A DNA stretch of 64,000 nt, taken from Mesorhizobium atlanticum (GTDB taxonomy: Bacteria > Pseudomonadota > Alphaproteobacteria > Rhizobiales > Rhizobiaceae). The translations under genes were made by a program, and so were the position numbers. The stretch is taken from positions 1 through 64,000 of the forward strand of contig NZ_QMBQ01000001.1 of assembly GCF_003289965.1 (NCBI RefSeq), in the 5' to 3' direction. Of this stretch, positions 23,205 to 31,352 are shown piece by piece (position 1 is the stretch's first letter; each line of letters opens with the position of its first letter). The notes under the pieces were generated by a model, which worked only from the letters and a program-made list of their open reading frames with translations, made no database searches and was not told the DNA's origin.

Positions 23205-23207
23205 ACA

Positions 23208-24122
23208 ATGGCACAGCACTTCCTCCTCTCCGCCGAAAGCCGCACCCTTTCCCTCAAGGACATCTACAAGGGTGGCGAGGACAAGGCTTACGACACGTTC
23301 AAGCGCCTTCGCTGGGCTTCGACGCAAGGCGAGCCTGTTTGCTCGAAATGCGGGTGCCTGGATCACTACGACATCCCGACCCGTCGCAAGTTCAAGTGCG
23401 CCGCCTGCGGTGCGCAGTTCTCGGTTACGTCCGGTACGATCTTCGCTTCGCGCAAGCTCTCCTTTACCGACTTGCTGGCGGCGATCTGTCTGTTCGTCAA
23501 CGGCTCAAAGGGCATGTCGTCGGTCCAGTTCTCCCGCGATCTGGACGTTCAGTACAAGACCGCTTTCGTACTCTCGCACAAGCTGCGCGAGGCACTTGCG
23601 GCTGAAACCAAGGACGAAATGCTTGAAGGCGAAGTCGAGATTGACGGTGCGTACTTTGGTGGCGCCGTGCGCCCTGAGAACCGCGCAGAGGACCGCAAGG
23701 ACCGCCGCATGAAGCAGAACCAGTCAGACCGCCGCCGCGTTGTCATTGCCCTGCGCGAGCGCGCTGGTCGCACCCTGACTTTCATCCGCAACCGTGAAGC
23801 TGAAGGCGTCGATATCGCCCGCGCTCGCATGGTCGCCAGCGCCAAGCTGTTTGCCGACGAGGCGACCCATTGGGACGCTCTGGAAGCCGATTATGCCTCT
23901 ACCCGCATCAACCACTCGGAAAGCTACAGCGACGGCCACGGCAAGCATACGAACATGGTGGAAAGCTATTTCAGCCGCCTGCGCCGCATGGTTGTCGGTC
24001 AACACCACCACGTTTCGCACAAATACCTCTACCAGTACGCAAACCATGCCGCATGGCTTGAAGACCATCGCCGCCGTTCGAATGGCGGCAACGCGCCTAT
24101 GCCATCCTTGGGGGTGCCCTAA
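23208..24122 (+). CDS. IS1595-family (ISXO2-like) transposase
   Basis: 304 residues from the ATG that gives the family-typical MAQHFLLSAESRTLSL; ATGs at 23199 and 23202 are also in frame. A zinc ribbon (CSKCGC...FKCAACGAQF, about 45-72) is followed by the ISXO2-like nuclease domain with acids in EIDGAYFGG (about 145-153) and DEATHWDAL, Asn in RINHSE and Glu in NMVESYFSRLRR. This is the usual order for the family. Full length, no frameshift. Confidence 0.95.
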   Translation: MAQHFLLSAESRTLSLKDIYKGGEDKAYDTFKRLRWASTQGEPVCSKCGCLDHYDIPTRRKFKCAACGAQFSVTSGTIFASRKLSFTDLLAAICLFVNGSKGMSSVQFSRDLDVQYKTAFVLSHKLREALAAETKDEMLEGEVEIDGAYFGGAVRPENRAEDRKDRRMKQNQSDRRRVVIALRERAGRTLTFIRNREAEGVDIARARMVASAKLFADEATHWDALEADYASTRINHSESYSDGHGKHTNMVESYFSRLRRMVVGQHHHVSHKYLYQYANHAAWLEDHRRRSNGGNAPMPSLGVP

Positions 24123-24208
24123 ATCATTCGGTGAGCCGGGTTTGGGCCGGATACTGGCAGCGGTCAGAAGCCTAAGCCTTTGATAACGCAAAAGGAAAAT
24201 CTAAATCA

Positions 24209-24237
24209 TTGATTCTTAAGGGAAAACATCCTATAAC
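24209..24237 (+). promoter_or_regulatory. Promoter of the Panacea gene pair
   Basis: TTGATT and TATAAC separated by 17 bases, a good sigma70 match. The predicted transcript start is only a few bases before the ATG at 24247, and no ribosome site is visible, so the message may be leaderless. Confidence 0.55.
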
Positions 24238-24246
24238 TGACAGCAC

Positions 24247-24780
24247 ATGAGTACGATTCGTTTTAAGTTCGCGCCTCTCAAGGCATATGCTGCGCTCCAT
24301 TGGATGGTGTGCCAGACGAGAGATATTGATCTGCATACGGCGCTTAAAGCGTGCTATTTCGCGGATAAAGCCCACCTGAACGCCTACCATCGCCCGATCT
24401 TCGGAGCGACCTACAAGGCGATGAAGTTTGGCCCGGTGCCTCTTGAAATCTACGAGATGGCAAAGGGCGAGGCTCTCTGGCTTGCCGAAATTCATGCCGA
24501 CCATCTCCCTTGGAAACTGCAGGGCTATCGACTGCGGCTTGAGGGAAATTCTGAAGTCGATTTGTCTCAGCTTTCGGAAAGCGACAAAGAGTTTCTAGAG
24601 GCTGGGCTGGCCCGTTCATTGAAGATGTCTTTTAGTGAGCGTACGGCCGCTACGCATGGTCCAGATTGGCAGAAGGCAAACCTCGGCCTCATGCATTATG
24701 AAGACATGCTGGATGAGACAGAGGATAAGCCGGCGATCATCGAATACCTGATGGAAAATGCGAGATTCATGCGGCTTTGA
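24247..24780 (+). CDS. Panacea-domain (DUF4065/SocA-type) antitoxin-like protein
   Basis: 177 residues. The N-terminal 130 residues show the Panacea pattern: KAYAALHWMVCQTRDIDLHTALKACYFADKAHLNAYHRPIFGATYKAMKFGPVPLEIYEMA (about 12-72), then LSQLSESDKEFLEAGL. Panacea proteins neutralise a wide range of unrelated toxins, and the gene for the toxin is normally adjacent. Here a 122-residue gene starts three bases after the stop. The C-terminal part (MHYEDMLDETEDKPAIIEYLMEN) is less conserved. Carried inside the IS1595 transposon. Confidence 0.85.
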   Translation: MSTIRFKFAPLKAYAALHWMVCQTRDIDLHTALKACYFADKAHLNAYHRPIFGATYKAMKFGPVPLEIYEMAKGEALWLAEIHADHLPWKLQGYRLRLEGNSEVDLSQLSESDKEFLEAGLARSLKMSFSERTAATHGPDWQKANLGLMHYEDMLDETEDKPAIIEYLMENARFMRL

Positions 24781-24783
24781 GCG

Positions 24784-25152
24784 ATGATATCTCCGCTAGA
24801 CGTCATCCTGATTCATGACGGCACTATTACGCCACCGGGCCCAAAATTGGTCGTGTGCATCCATCCGGGTGAAGGCTGGTACTATCGCATAAACTCGAAA
24901 AACCACTGGAAACCAGCCGTCGCAATTTCGCGCGATCCGCACCATGGATTTCTAGATCACGACAGCTTTTTGGAATGTGGCGACCCGCTTGAACTTGATG
25001 ATTACGTCGTCGAGGAATCAATCAGATACAAAGGCATCATTGGCCATGTATCTCCTACTCTGTGTGCTGAGATTGTTGCCGCTCTGAAGGACGCGCGGTA
25101 TCTTAAGGAAGTCGATAAAGACGCAATTCGCGCAATTTTGGGGAAGTGCTAG
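24784..25152 (+). CDS. Putative toxin partner of the Panacea protein
   Basis: 122 residues, starting three bases after the Panacea gene. The first 70 residues are beta-rich (DVILIHDGTITPPGPKLVVCIHPGEGWYYRINSKNHWKPAVAISRD) and resemble an SH3-like barrel of the PemK/MazF type, but no catalytic set is certain. The C-terminus is helical (IGHVSPTLCAEIVAALKDARYLKEVDKDAIRAIL), like the ends of PemK-like proteins. The toxin role is inferred from the two-gene layout and size; it has not been matched to a characterised toxin. Confidence 0.6.
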   Translation: MISPLDVILIHDGTITPPGPKLVVCIHPGEGWYYRINSKNHWKPAVAISRDPHHGFLDHDSFLECGDPLELDDYVVEESIRYKGIIGHVSPTLCAEIVAALKDARYLKEVDKDAIRAILGKC

Positions 25153-25538
25153 AGACCAGCTTTAGCCTTCCGTCGCCGCCGTCCCTTGGTCGTCTTGATA
25201 TGGTCCATGAGCGGCTTGATGCGCGAGGAATCCCACCCTTCGCCTGTGCGATGCGCGTGGCGGTTTCTCGGTTTGAGGCGCTGCCTTCCGCTTCGTGCAT
25301 CAAGATCAGCCGCCAAAGCTCGCCCCTTCGGGCTTGGCGCGCGGCGTAGTGGCACGATTTGAGACGGATCGCCCTTGTACCCAAGGATGCCAAGCACCGC
25401 GTCTATGTGGAGTAGCTGGTGCGCCAGGTCCGCGCCCTTGAAGCGGATTAGGCCGGATATCTCGGAACGCTTCGCCACCAATGTGTTGATGGCGTGTTCG
25501 TATCGGGTGGAGCGGACGATAGGGGCAACTCTTGGCAT
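25149..25538 (-). CDS. Transposon-associated hypothetical protein
   Basis: 129 residues: MPRVAPIVRSTRYEHAINTLVAKRSEISGLIRFKGADLAHQLLHIDAVLGILGYKGDPSQIVPLRRAP, then a basic tail ending KGRRRRKAKAGL. Small proteins with this opening (…RYEHAINTLVAKRSELSG…) are common passengers or neighbours of rhizobial insertion elements. The central part is probably a coiled coil. It converges on the toxin-like gene with a four-base overlap. Function unknown. Confidence 0.6.
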   Translation of the reverse strand: MPRVAPIVRSTRYEHAINTLVAKRSEISGLIRFKGADLAHQLLHIDAVLGILGYKGDPSQIVPLRRAPSPKGRALAADLDARSGRQRLKPRNRHAHRTGEGWDSSRIKPLMDHIKTTKGRRRRKAKAGL

Positions 25539-25606
25539 GCCCGGATTTTATGGGAACCCGCTCTTTAGGTCGTGCGGCAAGTTGGTGCTTTTGCTACATA
25601 AGGCCG

Positions 25607-25614
25607 CAAAAAAG
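25607..25614. repeat. Target-site duplication, right copy
   Basis: CAAAAAAG, identical to 20771-20778. Its A-run is, on the minus strand, the T-run of the terminator of the gene at 25671-26405. Confidence 0.85.
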
Positions 25615-25640
25615 CCGCCGGGCGAGGCCCGGCGGCTTTT
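25608..25640 (-). terminator. Terminator of the Gly/Asn-rich protein gene
   Basis: On the minus strand AAAAGCCGCCGGGC-CTC-GCCCGGCGGC followed by TTTTTT. The T-run is part of the transposon's target duplication, so the insertion occurred exactly in the terminator but left it functional. Confidence 0.9.
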
Positions 25641-25670
25641 GCAGTTCACCCTCTGGCGGGCCTGCGCGCC

Positions 25671-26405
25671 TTACGGCGTGGTCATCGTGGCGGCTTCCGC
25701 GTCGATCTTGCTGGCCAGCGTGTCCTTGGCCCAGGCCGTGACGGCGGCATCGACCGGCTTGTTGGACATGGTGCCCAGCGCCGTGGTGAGCGAGGCGTCG
25801 TCGGTGCCGACAGCGGCAGCGGTAGCCGCCGCCTGGGCCTGGGCAGCCGCCGTGGTGTCGGTGGCAAGCGTCGCGGTCGCGGCGTCGATCTGAGCCTGCA
25901 AAGCGTCGATCTGCTGTTGCGACGCAGGTGGATTCGCCTGCTTCAACGCGGTCATCTGGTTGTTGAGGTCGTTGAGTGTCGCCTGGTCGGTGGCCACTTG
26001 GGCGGCCGCAGCGTCAGCCGCCGCCTGCGCGACCTTGGCCTTGGCCGACTGGGTCACGAAGGCCTGGACGGCGGCGAATTTCTTGCTCTTGGAGTTCATG
26101 TAGGCGTTGATGTTGCGCTGCAGCGAGTTCAGCCGCCCGAGCTTCGAATGGATGTTCGCGTTCGACGTGGAGGTCGTGGTCGTGTTGTCGGTCGAGGTAT
26201 CCGAGGCTTCGGTGCTCGTGTCGGTGCCTTTGTTGTGGCCCGGGGCAGATGCCGAGTTGCCATGCGAGGCGCCGCTGTTGCCGTTGCCGTTTCCGCCGCC
26301 ATGGCTGCCGCCATTGCCATGGCCATTGCCGTTGCCTGCAAGCGCAGGGGCCGCCGCGAGGGCCAGGATGGCAAGCGATGCCAGAAGTGTTTTGCGCAAT
26401 GTCAT
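25671..26405 (-). CDS. Secreted Gly/Asn/His-rich coiled-coil protein
   Basis: 244 residues from the ATG at 26405. Signal peptide to about 23 (TLLASLAILALAAAPALAG), then GNGNGHGNGGSHGGGNGNGNSG (24-45), a Ser/Thr-rich stretch (about 58-85), and a long Ala/Gln-rich helical part (about 105-200: KAKVAQAAADAAAAQVATDQATLNDLNNQMTALK...QQQIDALQAQIDAATATLA). Probably periplasmic or surface-exposed. No known family. A terminator follows 31 bases after the stop. Confidence 0.7.
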   Translation of the reverse strand: MTLRKTLLASLAILALAAAPALAGNGNGHGNGGSHGGGNGNGNSGASHGNSASAPGHNKGTDTSTEASDTSTDNTTTTSTSNANIHSKLGRLNSLQRNINAYMNSKSKKFAAVQAFVTQSAKAKVAQAAADAAAAQVATDQATLNDLNNQMTALKQANPPASQQQIDALQAQIDAATATLATDTTAAAQAQAAATAAAVGTDDASLTTALGTMSNKPVDAAVTAWAKDTLASKIDAEAATMTTP

Positions 26406-26767
26406 TGTGCTTCTCCGCAGATGAATCTTCACATGGCCCAACCGCTAGGCAGCCTCATATGAGAATTTCCTAACGCCGTCGGATAAACTTTAGGCATTCG
26501 CGGTCGCGAAATGAGAGCGGCGCGGCCATCGCCTCGTATCTTGCTCGAAGAACCACACTAACTCATTGAAATCAAACAGAAATACAAAGGGCCGAGCGTG
26601 TTTGGGCCGTTTGGAACAATGAGGGCCCTTGTCTCGCCAGACCATGGTCCCAAGGGGGCATTTGGGTACGCGAAAGTTCGCAAATCGGGAGCGTTCGGGC
26701 CGTCGGAACACTCTTGCCGGGCCGAGGTTAACACTTGAAGGGACGCTGCCCGAAAGGACCAATCGTC
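26406..26767. other. Intergenic region upstream of two divergent secreted-protein genes
   Basis: About 360 bases without a gene. The right end carries an EcfG-like promoter (26705-26729). The middle is AT-richer (aactcattgaaatcaaacagaaatacaaagg around 26560) and may hold the promoter of the leftward gene. Confidence 0.5.
26705..26729 (+). promoter_or_regulatory. EcfG-like promoter
   Basis: GGAAC-N16-GGTT, ending 38 bases before the ATG at 26768, the same variant and distance as at 16892-16916. Confidence 0.55.
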
Positions 26768-27040
26768 ATGAAACGCATTCTTCTTGTCGCCGCCTTGCTC
26801 GCCATGTCCGGAGGGCTGGCTGCAGCGCAGTCGAGCACGTCGTCGGGTTCTTCATCCACGACCACGGTGCCCAGCACGGATCAAACGCAAACGAACTCGA
26901 CCAATCCAAACTCGGCCAAGGATTGCGCTCCGGGACAACAGACGACCGGGAGCGCGAAGCAGGCGGCCCCCGGCCAGCAGGATACAAGCGCCAAATCGAA
27001 CGCTCCCGGCCAGATGAAAACGACGACGCAAGGCTGCTAG
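26768..27040 (+). CDS. Small secreted APGQ-repeat protein
   Basis: 90 residues from the ATG at 26768. Signal peptide to about 21 (ILLVAALLAMSGGLAAAQ), then a Ser/Thr-rich segment and three CAPGQ/APGQ units (DCAPGQQTTGSAKQAAPGQQDTSAKSNAPGQMK), ending in Cys. Possibly cell-envelope-attached. No domain is recognised. Preceded by an EcfG-like promoter, so probably stress-induced. Confidence 0.65.
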   Translation: MKRILLVAALLAMSGGLAAAQSSTSSGSSSTTTVPSTDQTQTNSTNPNSAKDCAPGQQTTGSAKQAAPGQQDTSAKSNAPGQMKTTTQGC

Positions 27041-27139
27041 CGTGTTGCAGCGTCCGCTGAAACGGCGGACCGCCCTATCTTCCCGTTATGGTGCGGTTGC
27101 GGACGGAACGCTACGGCGAAGGCGCCGAGCCTAGCTGTT

Positions 27140-27430
27140 TCACGCGGCTTCCACGTCGCCGGTGGTCGCCGGCGCGTCGGTCGCGGTATCCGGGTCCTCG
27201 CTCTCGCCCGAACCGGTTGGAGAGAGCACCGTCAGATCCATTCGGGCGATGCGGGACGCGGCTTTTCCTTGCGCGTTCGGCTCGCCCGCATCCGTCTCGG
27301 CAACCGAGGCCTTTGCAAGGTGGCCGATGCTTTCCGCGCTCTTGCCCGGGAAGGTTTCCGACGATCCCTGAGGTTTGCTCGAATGATGCACGACGCCAGC
27401 GGAATGCTGGCTTCCGACGGGAGAGGTCAT
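27140..27430 (-). CDS. Small hydrophilic hypothetical protein
   Basis: 96 residues from the ATG at 27430 with CAGGAGCG upstream: MTSPVGSQHSAGVVHHSSKPQGSSETFPGKSAESIGHLAKASVAETDAGEPNAQGKAASRIARMDLTVL... It looks disordered and acidic at the end. No family recognised. Confidence 0.5.
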   Translation of the reverse strand: MTSPVGSQHSAGVVHHSSKPQGSSETFPGKSAESIGHLAKASVAETDAGEPNAQGKAASRIARMDLTVLSPTGSGESEDPDTATDAPATTGDVEAA

Positions 27431-27642
27431 GGCTGCGCTCCTGACAGGACGACGGCAAATCATTAGCACTCCTGGCTGGCGTCAAGCTTGCGACTTTAGG
27501 GATTGCTAAGATGATGCGCCCGCCGGACGGGACGGCACGCAGGCCGCCGGCCCGTCACTAGCCGGCGACGGTTCTGTCTCCGGGTTGCCCGCACCGTTCT
27601 AGCCGCCGACCAGCGGCACGGTGGCCGATTCAGTTCCGAGTG

Positions 27643-28089
27643 TTACTGAGGGCAAGCTCCTTGCACGCTGTTCGCCAGCGGCACGTTCACCATGGCCGCG
27701 TAGCTGATCGGGTAGTCGCTGAAATATGGGAAGCTGATGACGAAGGCATAGCTGGCCTTGACATGGGCCATGCAGAAGCCACCGCTCGGCTGATCAGTGG
27801 TAATCGTGACGTTAACATTCTGCAGGCCGAGCGCCTTCAGCTTCTGCGTGGCGATCGCCTGGATGTCGGACTGCGTCAGCGTGTTGTTGAGCTGCAGCGA
27901 GCGCGCGGAGGCCTCAAGCGCATAGCGCACGCTGGATACGCTGTTCATCGACCAGCCGAAGGCGAAGATGCCGAACAGGAGCATGATGAGGATAGGCACA
28001 ATCAGCGCGAACTCGATGCCGGCGCTGGCCGAGGCATCGCCGCCAAATGCCCGAAGCTTTTGCTTGTCTGGAATTGCATTAGCGGACAC
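27643..28089 (-). CDS. TadE-like pilus assembly protein
   Basis: 148 residues from a GTG at 28089 (CAGGTGG upstream, start overlapping the previous stop by 11 bases). The [25 protein letters not shown] segment (about 24-48) is the TadE N-terminal membrane helix with the conserved Glu. The rest is a pseudopilin-like domain ([35 protein letters not shown]...). TadE-like minor pseudopilins work with Flp/Tad machinery, but no tadABC genes are in the window. Confidence 0.8.
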   Translation of the reverse strand: MSANAIPDKQKLRAFGGDASASAGIEFALIVPILIMLLFGIFAFGWSMNSVSSVRYALEASARSLQLNNTLTQSDIQAIATQKLKALGLQNVNVTITTDQPSGGFCMAHVKASYAFVISFPYFSDYPISYAAMVNVPLANSVQGACPQ

Positions 28090-28519
28090 GGACCACCTGC
28101 TGATGGCCGATCGCGGTATTGTTTGGGAAGGGGCCGAAGGTAAAGGGCGGAACCCAGGTGCCCGACGCCTGGATCTGGACATAGATCGAGCGTAGGTTCG
28201 ACCCTGTGCACGGGGTCGCCGCGTCAACCACGGTTGTTCCGCACTTGTAGGTGCGGCTCACCGTGACCGCCGCGTCGGCGGGCTTGTTGTCCCAGCTTGC
28301 GAGCGCTGCTGCCTGGGTGGCGCTGTCGTCGGAGGAGCCGGCCAACAGGAGGTTCGCCGCCGTCTTCACCCCTGCCCGCATCGCCAGAGAGCTGGTGACG
28401 TAAGACCAGCCGTCCACCACGCCGAGAAGAGCGGCGCACAGCACCGGCATCACCAGCGCGAGTTCCACCGCGGCGATGCCGGTGCGGTCCCTGCCGAAAC
28501 GGATTACAGGCAGCGCCAT
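28079..28519 (-). CDS. TadE/TadG-like pseudopilin
   Basis: 146 residues from the ATG at 28519 ([41 protein letters not shown]), the TadE-type membrane helix with Glu at about 20. The remaining part has a Cys pair (YKCGTT...ATPCTG), probably a disulfide. It lies six bases after the TadG-like gene and overlaps the next TadE-like gene, so the three form one operon. Confidence 0.8.
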   Translation of the reverse strand: MALPVIRFGRDRTGIAAVELALVMPVLCAALLGVVDGWSYVTSSLAMRAGVKTAANLLLAGSSDDSATQAAALASWDNKPADAAVTVSRTYKCGTTVVDAATPCTGSNLRSIYVQIQASGTWVPPFTFGPFPNNTAIGHQQVVRVR

Positions 28520-28524
28520 GGCCG

Positions 28525-29775
28525 CTACTCGACGACCGCGACCGACGGGGCGGCAGGGATATCCGCGAACCCGTATTTCTTGCAATTCTGGTTGATGGTC
28601 GCATTGCCCGACCACTGGATGGTGTCGGCCACAACCTGCGAGCAGCCGTCCAGGCCCGAGAAATTGCCGAGATAGTTGACCTGCTGCCTGGGGAAATAGA
28701 GGGCGCCGGTCAACAGTGAATTCGCGGTGCCGTTGAAAGTGCTCTGCGCCGCCGTTCCCGTCCGGTCGCCGTAAAACAGCATGCCGGAATAGGTGCCCGA
28801 GGTCGGCGCGCTCAACGTCACGGTTGCGTTGCCGTTCATGCTGACGGTGTTGCTGCCGGCCATGTAGATGGTTACCCCGTCGCCCGAGACGACGGCGTTG
28901 GCGTTAATTTTCATACTGCCTTGAACGACATAGACCCCGGGAGAAAGCGTGACATTGCCGTTGAGGCTCATGCCGCTGCAATAGGTGCCGGGCTGCAGCG
29001 TCTGCGATGACTTGTTGCCGTTGACGTTCTTGCAGGGGTTGGACGCCGCGGGCGCCGGCACGCTGGAGAAGGGATCGGACGCCGGCAGGGCCTGGGTCAT
29101 AGGCGACTTGCAGACCGTGGTCACCGGGTTGTTGAGTGAAACGCCGCCCACAGAGATCAGGCAGTCCGTCTGAAGCCCCGCCGATCCCTGCACCTTGATG
29201 GCATCGTTGGCCATCGAATCCGACATGACCGAGCAACCGTTGAATTTGACGCTCGTGCTGCCGGAAAACAGCGCCGACTGCGAGGCCGACGGGTTGAGCG
29301 CCAGCACGCAGGCCTTTGAAGCGTCGGTGATCAGCGCAACCGCCCTCGCCTGTTCCGGCACCTTGGTCTGGGTGAAGATGGAGGTGAACATCCGGTCGAG
29401 GTTCTGGCTGAGGATGACCTCCACCGCCTTGTTGGCCGTGTTCGGTCCCGAGGTGGGCGGCGTGTTGACGACGATGGTGCCGCCGCCCAGCCCGTTCGAG
29501 GCGGCCGATGTCGTGGCGGCGGCGGTGATGGCGGCCGTGTCGGACCCCTGGATCTTTTCCAGCGCGCCCGCATAGGCGGCCGCGTCCGCGATCGCCTGCA
29601 GCTTCAGGCTCGAATAGTACCAGTAGGACGTCTCGACACCGAGCCCCGCGCCGCCGACGACGATCGGCAAGGTGAACGCGAAGATGGTCGCGACATTGCC
29701 GCCCTTGCCTTCGCAAAAGCGTCTAAGGGCCAGCCAAGAAAAAAATTGTCTTAAGAACGGACCTGAAAAGGCCAT
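28525..29775 (-). CDS. TadG-like pilus assembly protein
   Basis: 416 residues from the ATG at 29775; a GTG at 29808 is also possible. The N-terminus (CEGKGGNVATIFAFTLPIVVGGAGLGVETSYWYYSSLKLQAIADAAAYAGAL) is the TadG/TadE-like membrane segment followed by the DAAAYAGA helix. The C-terminal half is repetitive beta structure (LQPGTYCSGMSLNGNVTLSPGVYVVQGSMKINANAVVSGDGVTIYM). It has the same architecture as the divergent gene at 30056-31273. Probably anchored in the inner membrane and reaching into the envelope. First gene of a three-gene leftward operon. Confidence 0.8.
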   Translation of the reverse strand: MAFSGPFLRQFFSWLALRRFCEGKGGNVATIFAFTLPIVVGGAGLGVETSYWYYSSLKLQAIADAAAYAGALEKIQGSDTAAITAAATTSAASNGLGGGTIVVNTPPTSGPNTANKAVEVILSQNLDRMFTSIFTQTKVPEQARAVALITDASKACVLALNPSASQSALFSGSTSVKFNGCSVMSDSMANDAIKVQGSAGLQTDCLISVGGVSLNNPVTTVCKSPMTQALPASDPFSSVPAPAASNPCKNVNGNKSSQTLQPGTYCSGMSLNGNVTLSPGVYVVQGSMKINANAVVSGDGVTIYMAGSNTVSMNGNATVTLSAPTSGTYSGMLFYGDRTGTAAQSTFNGTANSLLTGALYFPRQQVNYLGNFSGLDGCSQVVADTIQWSGNATINQNCKKYGFADIPAAPSVAVVE

Positions 29776-30055
29776 GGCCGAGCACACCCGCGGTATCCCG
29801 GCGGTCACGTCATCATTGCCATATGAACGAATGCCTAATTATTTCGTTCGACTTGCGCCGGTAGGACCGCAGCGGGCGTCCGCCCCGATCTTGCGCCGTG
29901 CGTGCTCAGACTTAAGGCCTAACCTCTTTAGGACTTAAGGTGTAAGTATCCGTAAAACCTAATATTTTAGCACGTTCTGCATTTTATCTTTTTTGGAAAT
30001 CGCCCGTAGAGACGGCACGCCTATCACTCTTCGGAATACGACGAGGGCGGGCTCC

Positions 30056-31273
30056 ATGTTTGGACGGTTTTGGGTTTCGAAGCGCGGCAATTTTGCGGTC
30101 GCGACCGCGGTTGCCATGGTGCCGCTGATGCTTGGTGTGGCAGCTTCCGTCGACCTGATCGGCACCAGTGACGACGCCGCCCAGCTGCAGAACTCCCTGG
30201 ACGCCGCCGGCCTTGCGATCGGTACGAAGTACCAGCCGACCATGTCGGCGGGCGATGTGCAGCAACTGGGCCAGACCTTCTTCGCGGCCGATATGAGCGC
30301 GGCCGACGCACAGGAGCTGTCGGGCAGCCTCGCCGCCTTCCAGGCCGCCGCCAGCGGCGATCCAAGCGCCTATTTCATTTCGGCGTCGTCGAGCATCAGC
30401 CGGCCAGCCTTCATCGGCGCCATGCCGGCCTGGCAGGCCACGCGCACCGCCTCGGTCAAGATCAAGCCCGGCGCGCAGGCCTGCGTGCTGGCGCTCAACC
30501 AGCATGCCGACAACGCGGTCAACCTGCAGGGCTCGACCAATGTGGCGATGAGCGGCTGCGTGATCGCGGCCAATTCGGACGCCGCCGACTCCGTCAACCG
30601 CGGCGGCTCGGCGATCGTCAGCGCAGCTTGCGTCTCGACGGTCGGCGGCACGCAAGGATTGACGCCGCCCAGCGCCACGCTTTCCTGCGGCACGCCGCAT
30701 GAGAAGCAGTATGCCTCCTTCGATCCCCTGGCCGACGTCGTTCCTCCGGCCTACACGCTTTGCCTGCCGGTGCCCAACGGCAAGACGATAACGCTCTCGC
30801 CGGGCACCTATTGCGACAAGACCCTGTCGGGAAAGATCACCCTCAATCCGGGCACCTACGTCATGCGCAACGTCGTTATCAAGCCTGGCGGCAATGGCAG
30901 CCTGAGCGGCCAGGGCGTGACGATCTTCCTGATGGAGAACTCGCAGCTCTACATCAATGCCAACGAGCAGGTGAACCTCTCCCCGCCCACCAGCGGCCCC
31001 TATCAAGGCATCACCATCTACCAGGCGCATGGCAACACACAGGCGCTTACGCTGAACGGCGGATCCGGCTCGCTGGTGAGCGGCTTCATCTACGCGCCGG
31101 ACGCGGCCATCACCTACACCGGAAATTCGGACATGAGCGCCCAAGGCAGTTGCCTGCGGCTGGTGGGCGACACCGTCGCGATGACGGGAAACTCCTCGGT
31201 GAAGTCGGACTGCACGGCCGAACTGGGGACCCGGGAGATGTATGCGGGCCGAATGATCACCCTGGTGAAGTGA
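30056..31273 (+). CDS. TadG-like protein, divergent paralogue
   Basis: 405 residues from the ATG at 30056 (GAGGG 9 bases upstream). N-terminal membrane segment (RGNFAVATAVAMVPLMLGVAASVDLIGTSDDAAQLQNSLDAAGLAIG) and the same C-terminal beta-repeat pattern as the gene at 28525-29775 (LSPGTYCDKTLSGKITLNPGTYVMRNVVIKPGG...GQGVTIFLMENSQL). The two genes are divergent, about 280 bases apart, and probably arose by duplication. The intergenic region is AT-rich. Confidence 0.75.
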   Translation: MFGRFWVSKRGNFAVATAVAMVPLMLGVAASVDLIGTSDDAAQLQNSLDAAGLAIGTKYQPTMSAGDVQQLGQTFFAADMSAADAQELSGSLAAFQAAASGDPSAYFISASSSISRPAFIGAMPAWQATRTASVKIKPGAQACVLALNQHADNAVNLQGSTNVAMSGCVIAANSDAADSVNRGGSAIVSAACVSTVGGTQGLTPPSATLSCGTPHEKQYASFDPLADVVPPAYTLCLPVPNGKTITLSPGTYCDKTLSGKITLNPGTYVMRNVVIKPGGNGSLSGQGVTIFLMENSQLYINANEQVNLSPPTSGPYQGITIYQAHGNTQALTLNGGSGSLVSGFIYAPDAAITYTGNSDMSAQGSCLRLVGDTVAMTGNSSVKSDCTAELGTREMYAGRMITLVK

Positions 31274-31352
31274 GGCGGAAAGCGGCGGCGGCTCGCGAGG
31301 GCCGCGACGACCGATCTCCTGCCGGAGCCCTCGGCCCGGCCGCCGCGCTTAA

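Larger units (their letters stand above)
20779..25606. mobile_element. IS1595-family transposon with passenger genes, 4.8 kb
   Basis: Bounded by perfect 25-base terminal inverted repeats (20779-20803, CGGCCTTATGTAGCAAAAGC...; and 25582-25606) and by an 8-base direct duplication CAAAAAAG on both sides. Inside are an ISXO2-type transposase, a DUF6471 gene, two related membrane-protein genes, a Panacea antitoxin-like gene with a small partner, and a transposon-associated hypothetical gene. All look intact, so the element may be mobile or recently moved. The bases are less GC-rich than the neighbourhood. It belongs to the passenger-bearing subset of IS1595 elements. Confidence 0.93.

Noticed and set aside
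24172..24619. Minus-strand frames overlapping the Panacea gene
   Set aside because: They are antisense to a well-recognised domain and have no independent support.
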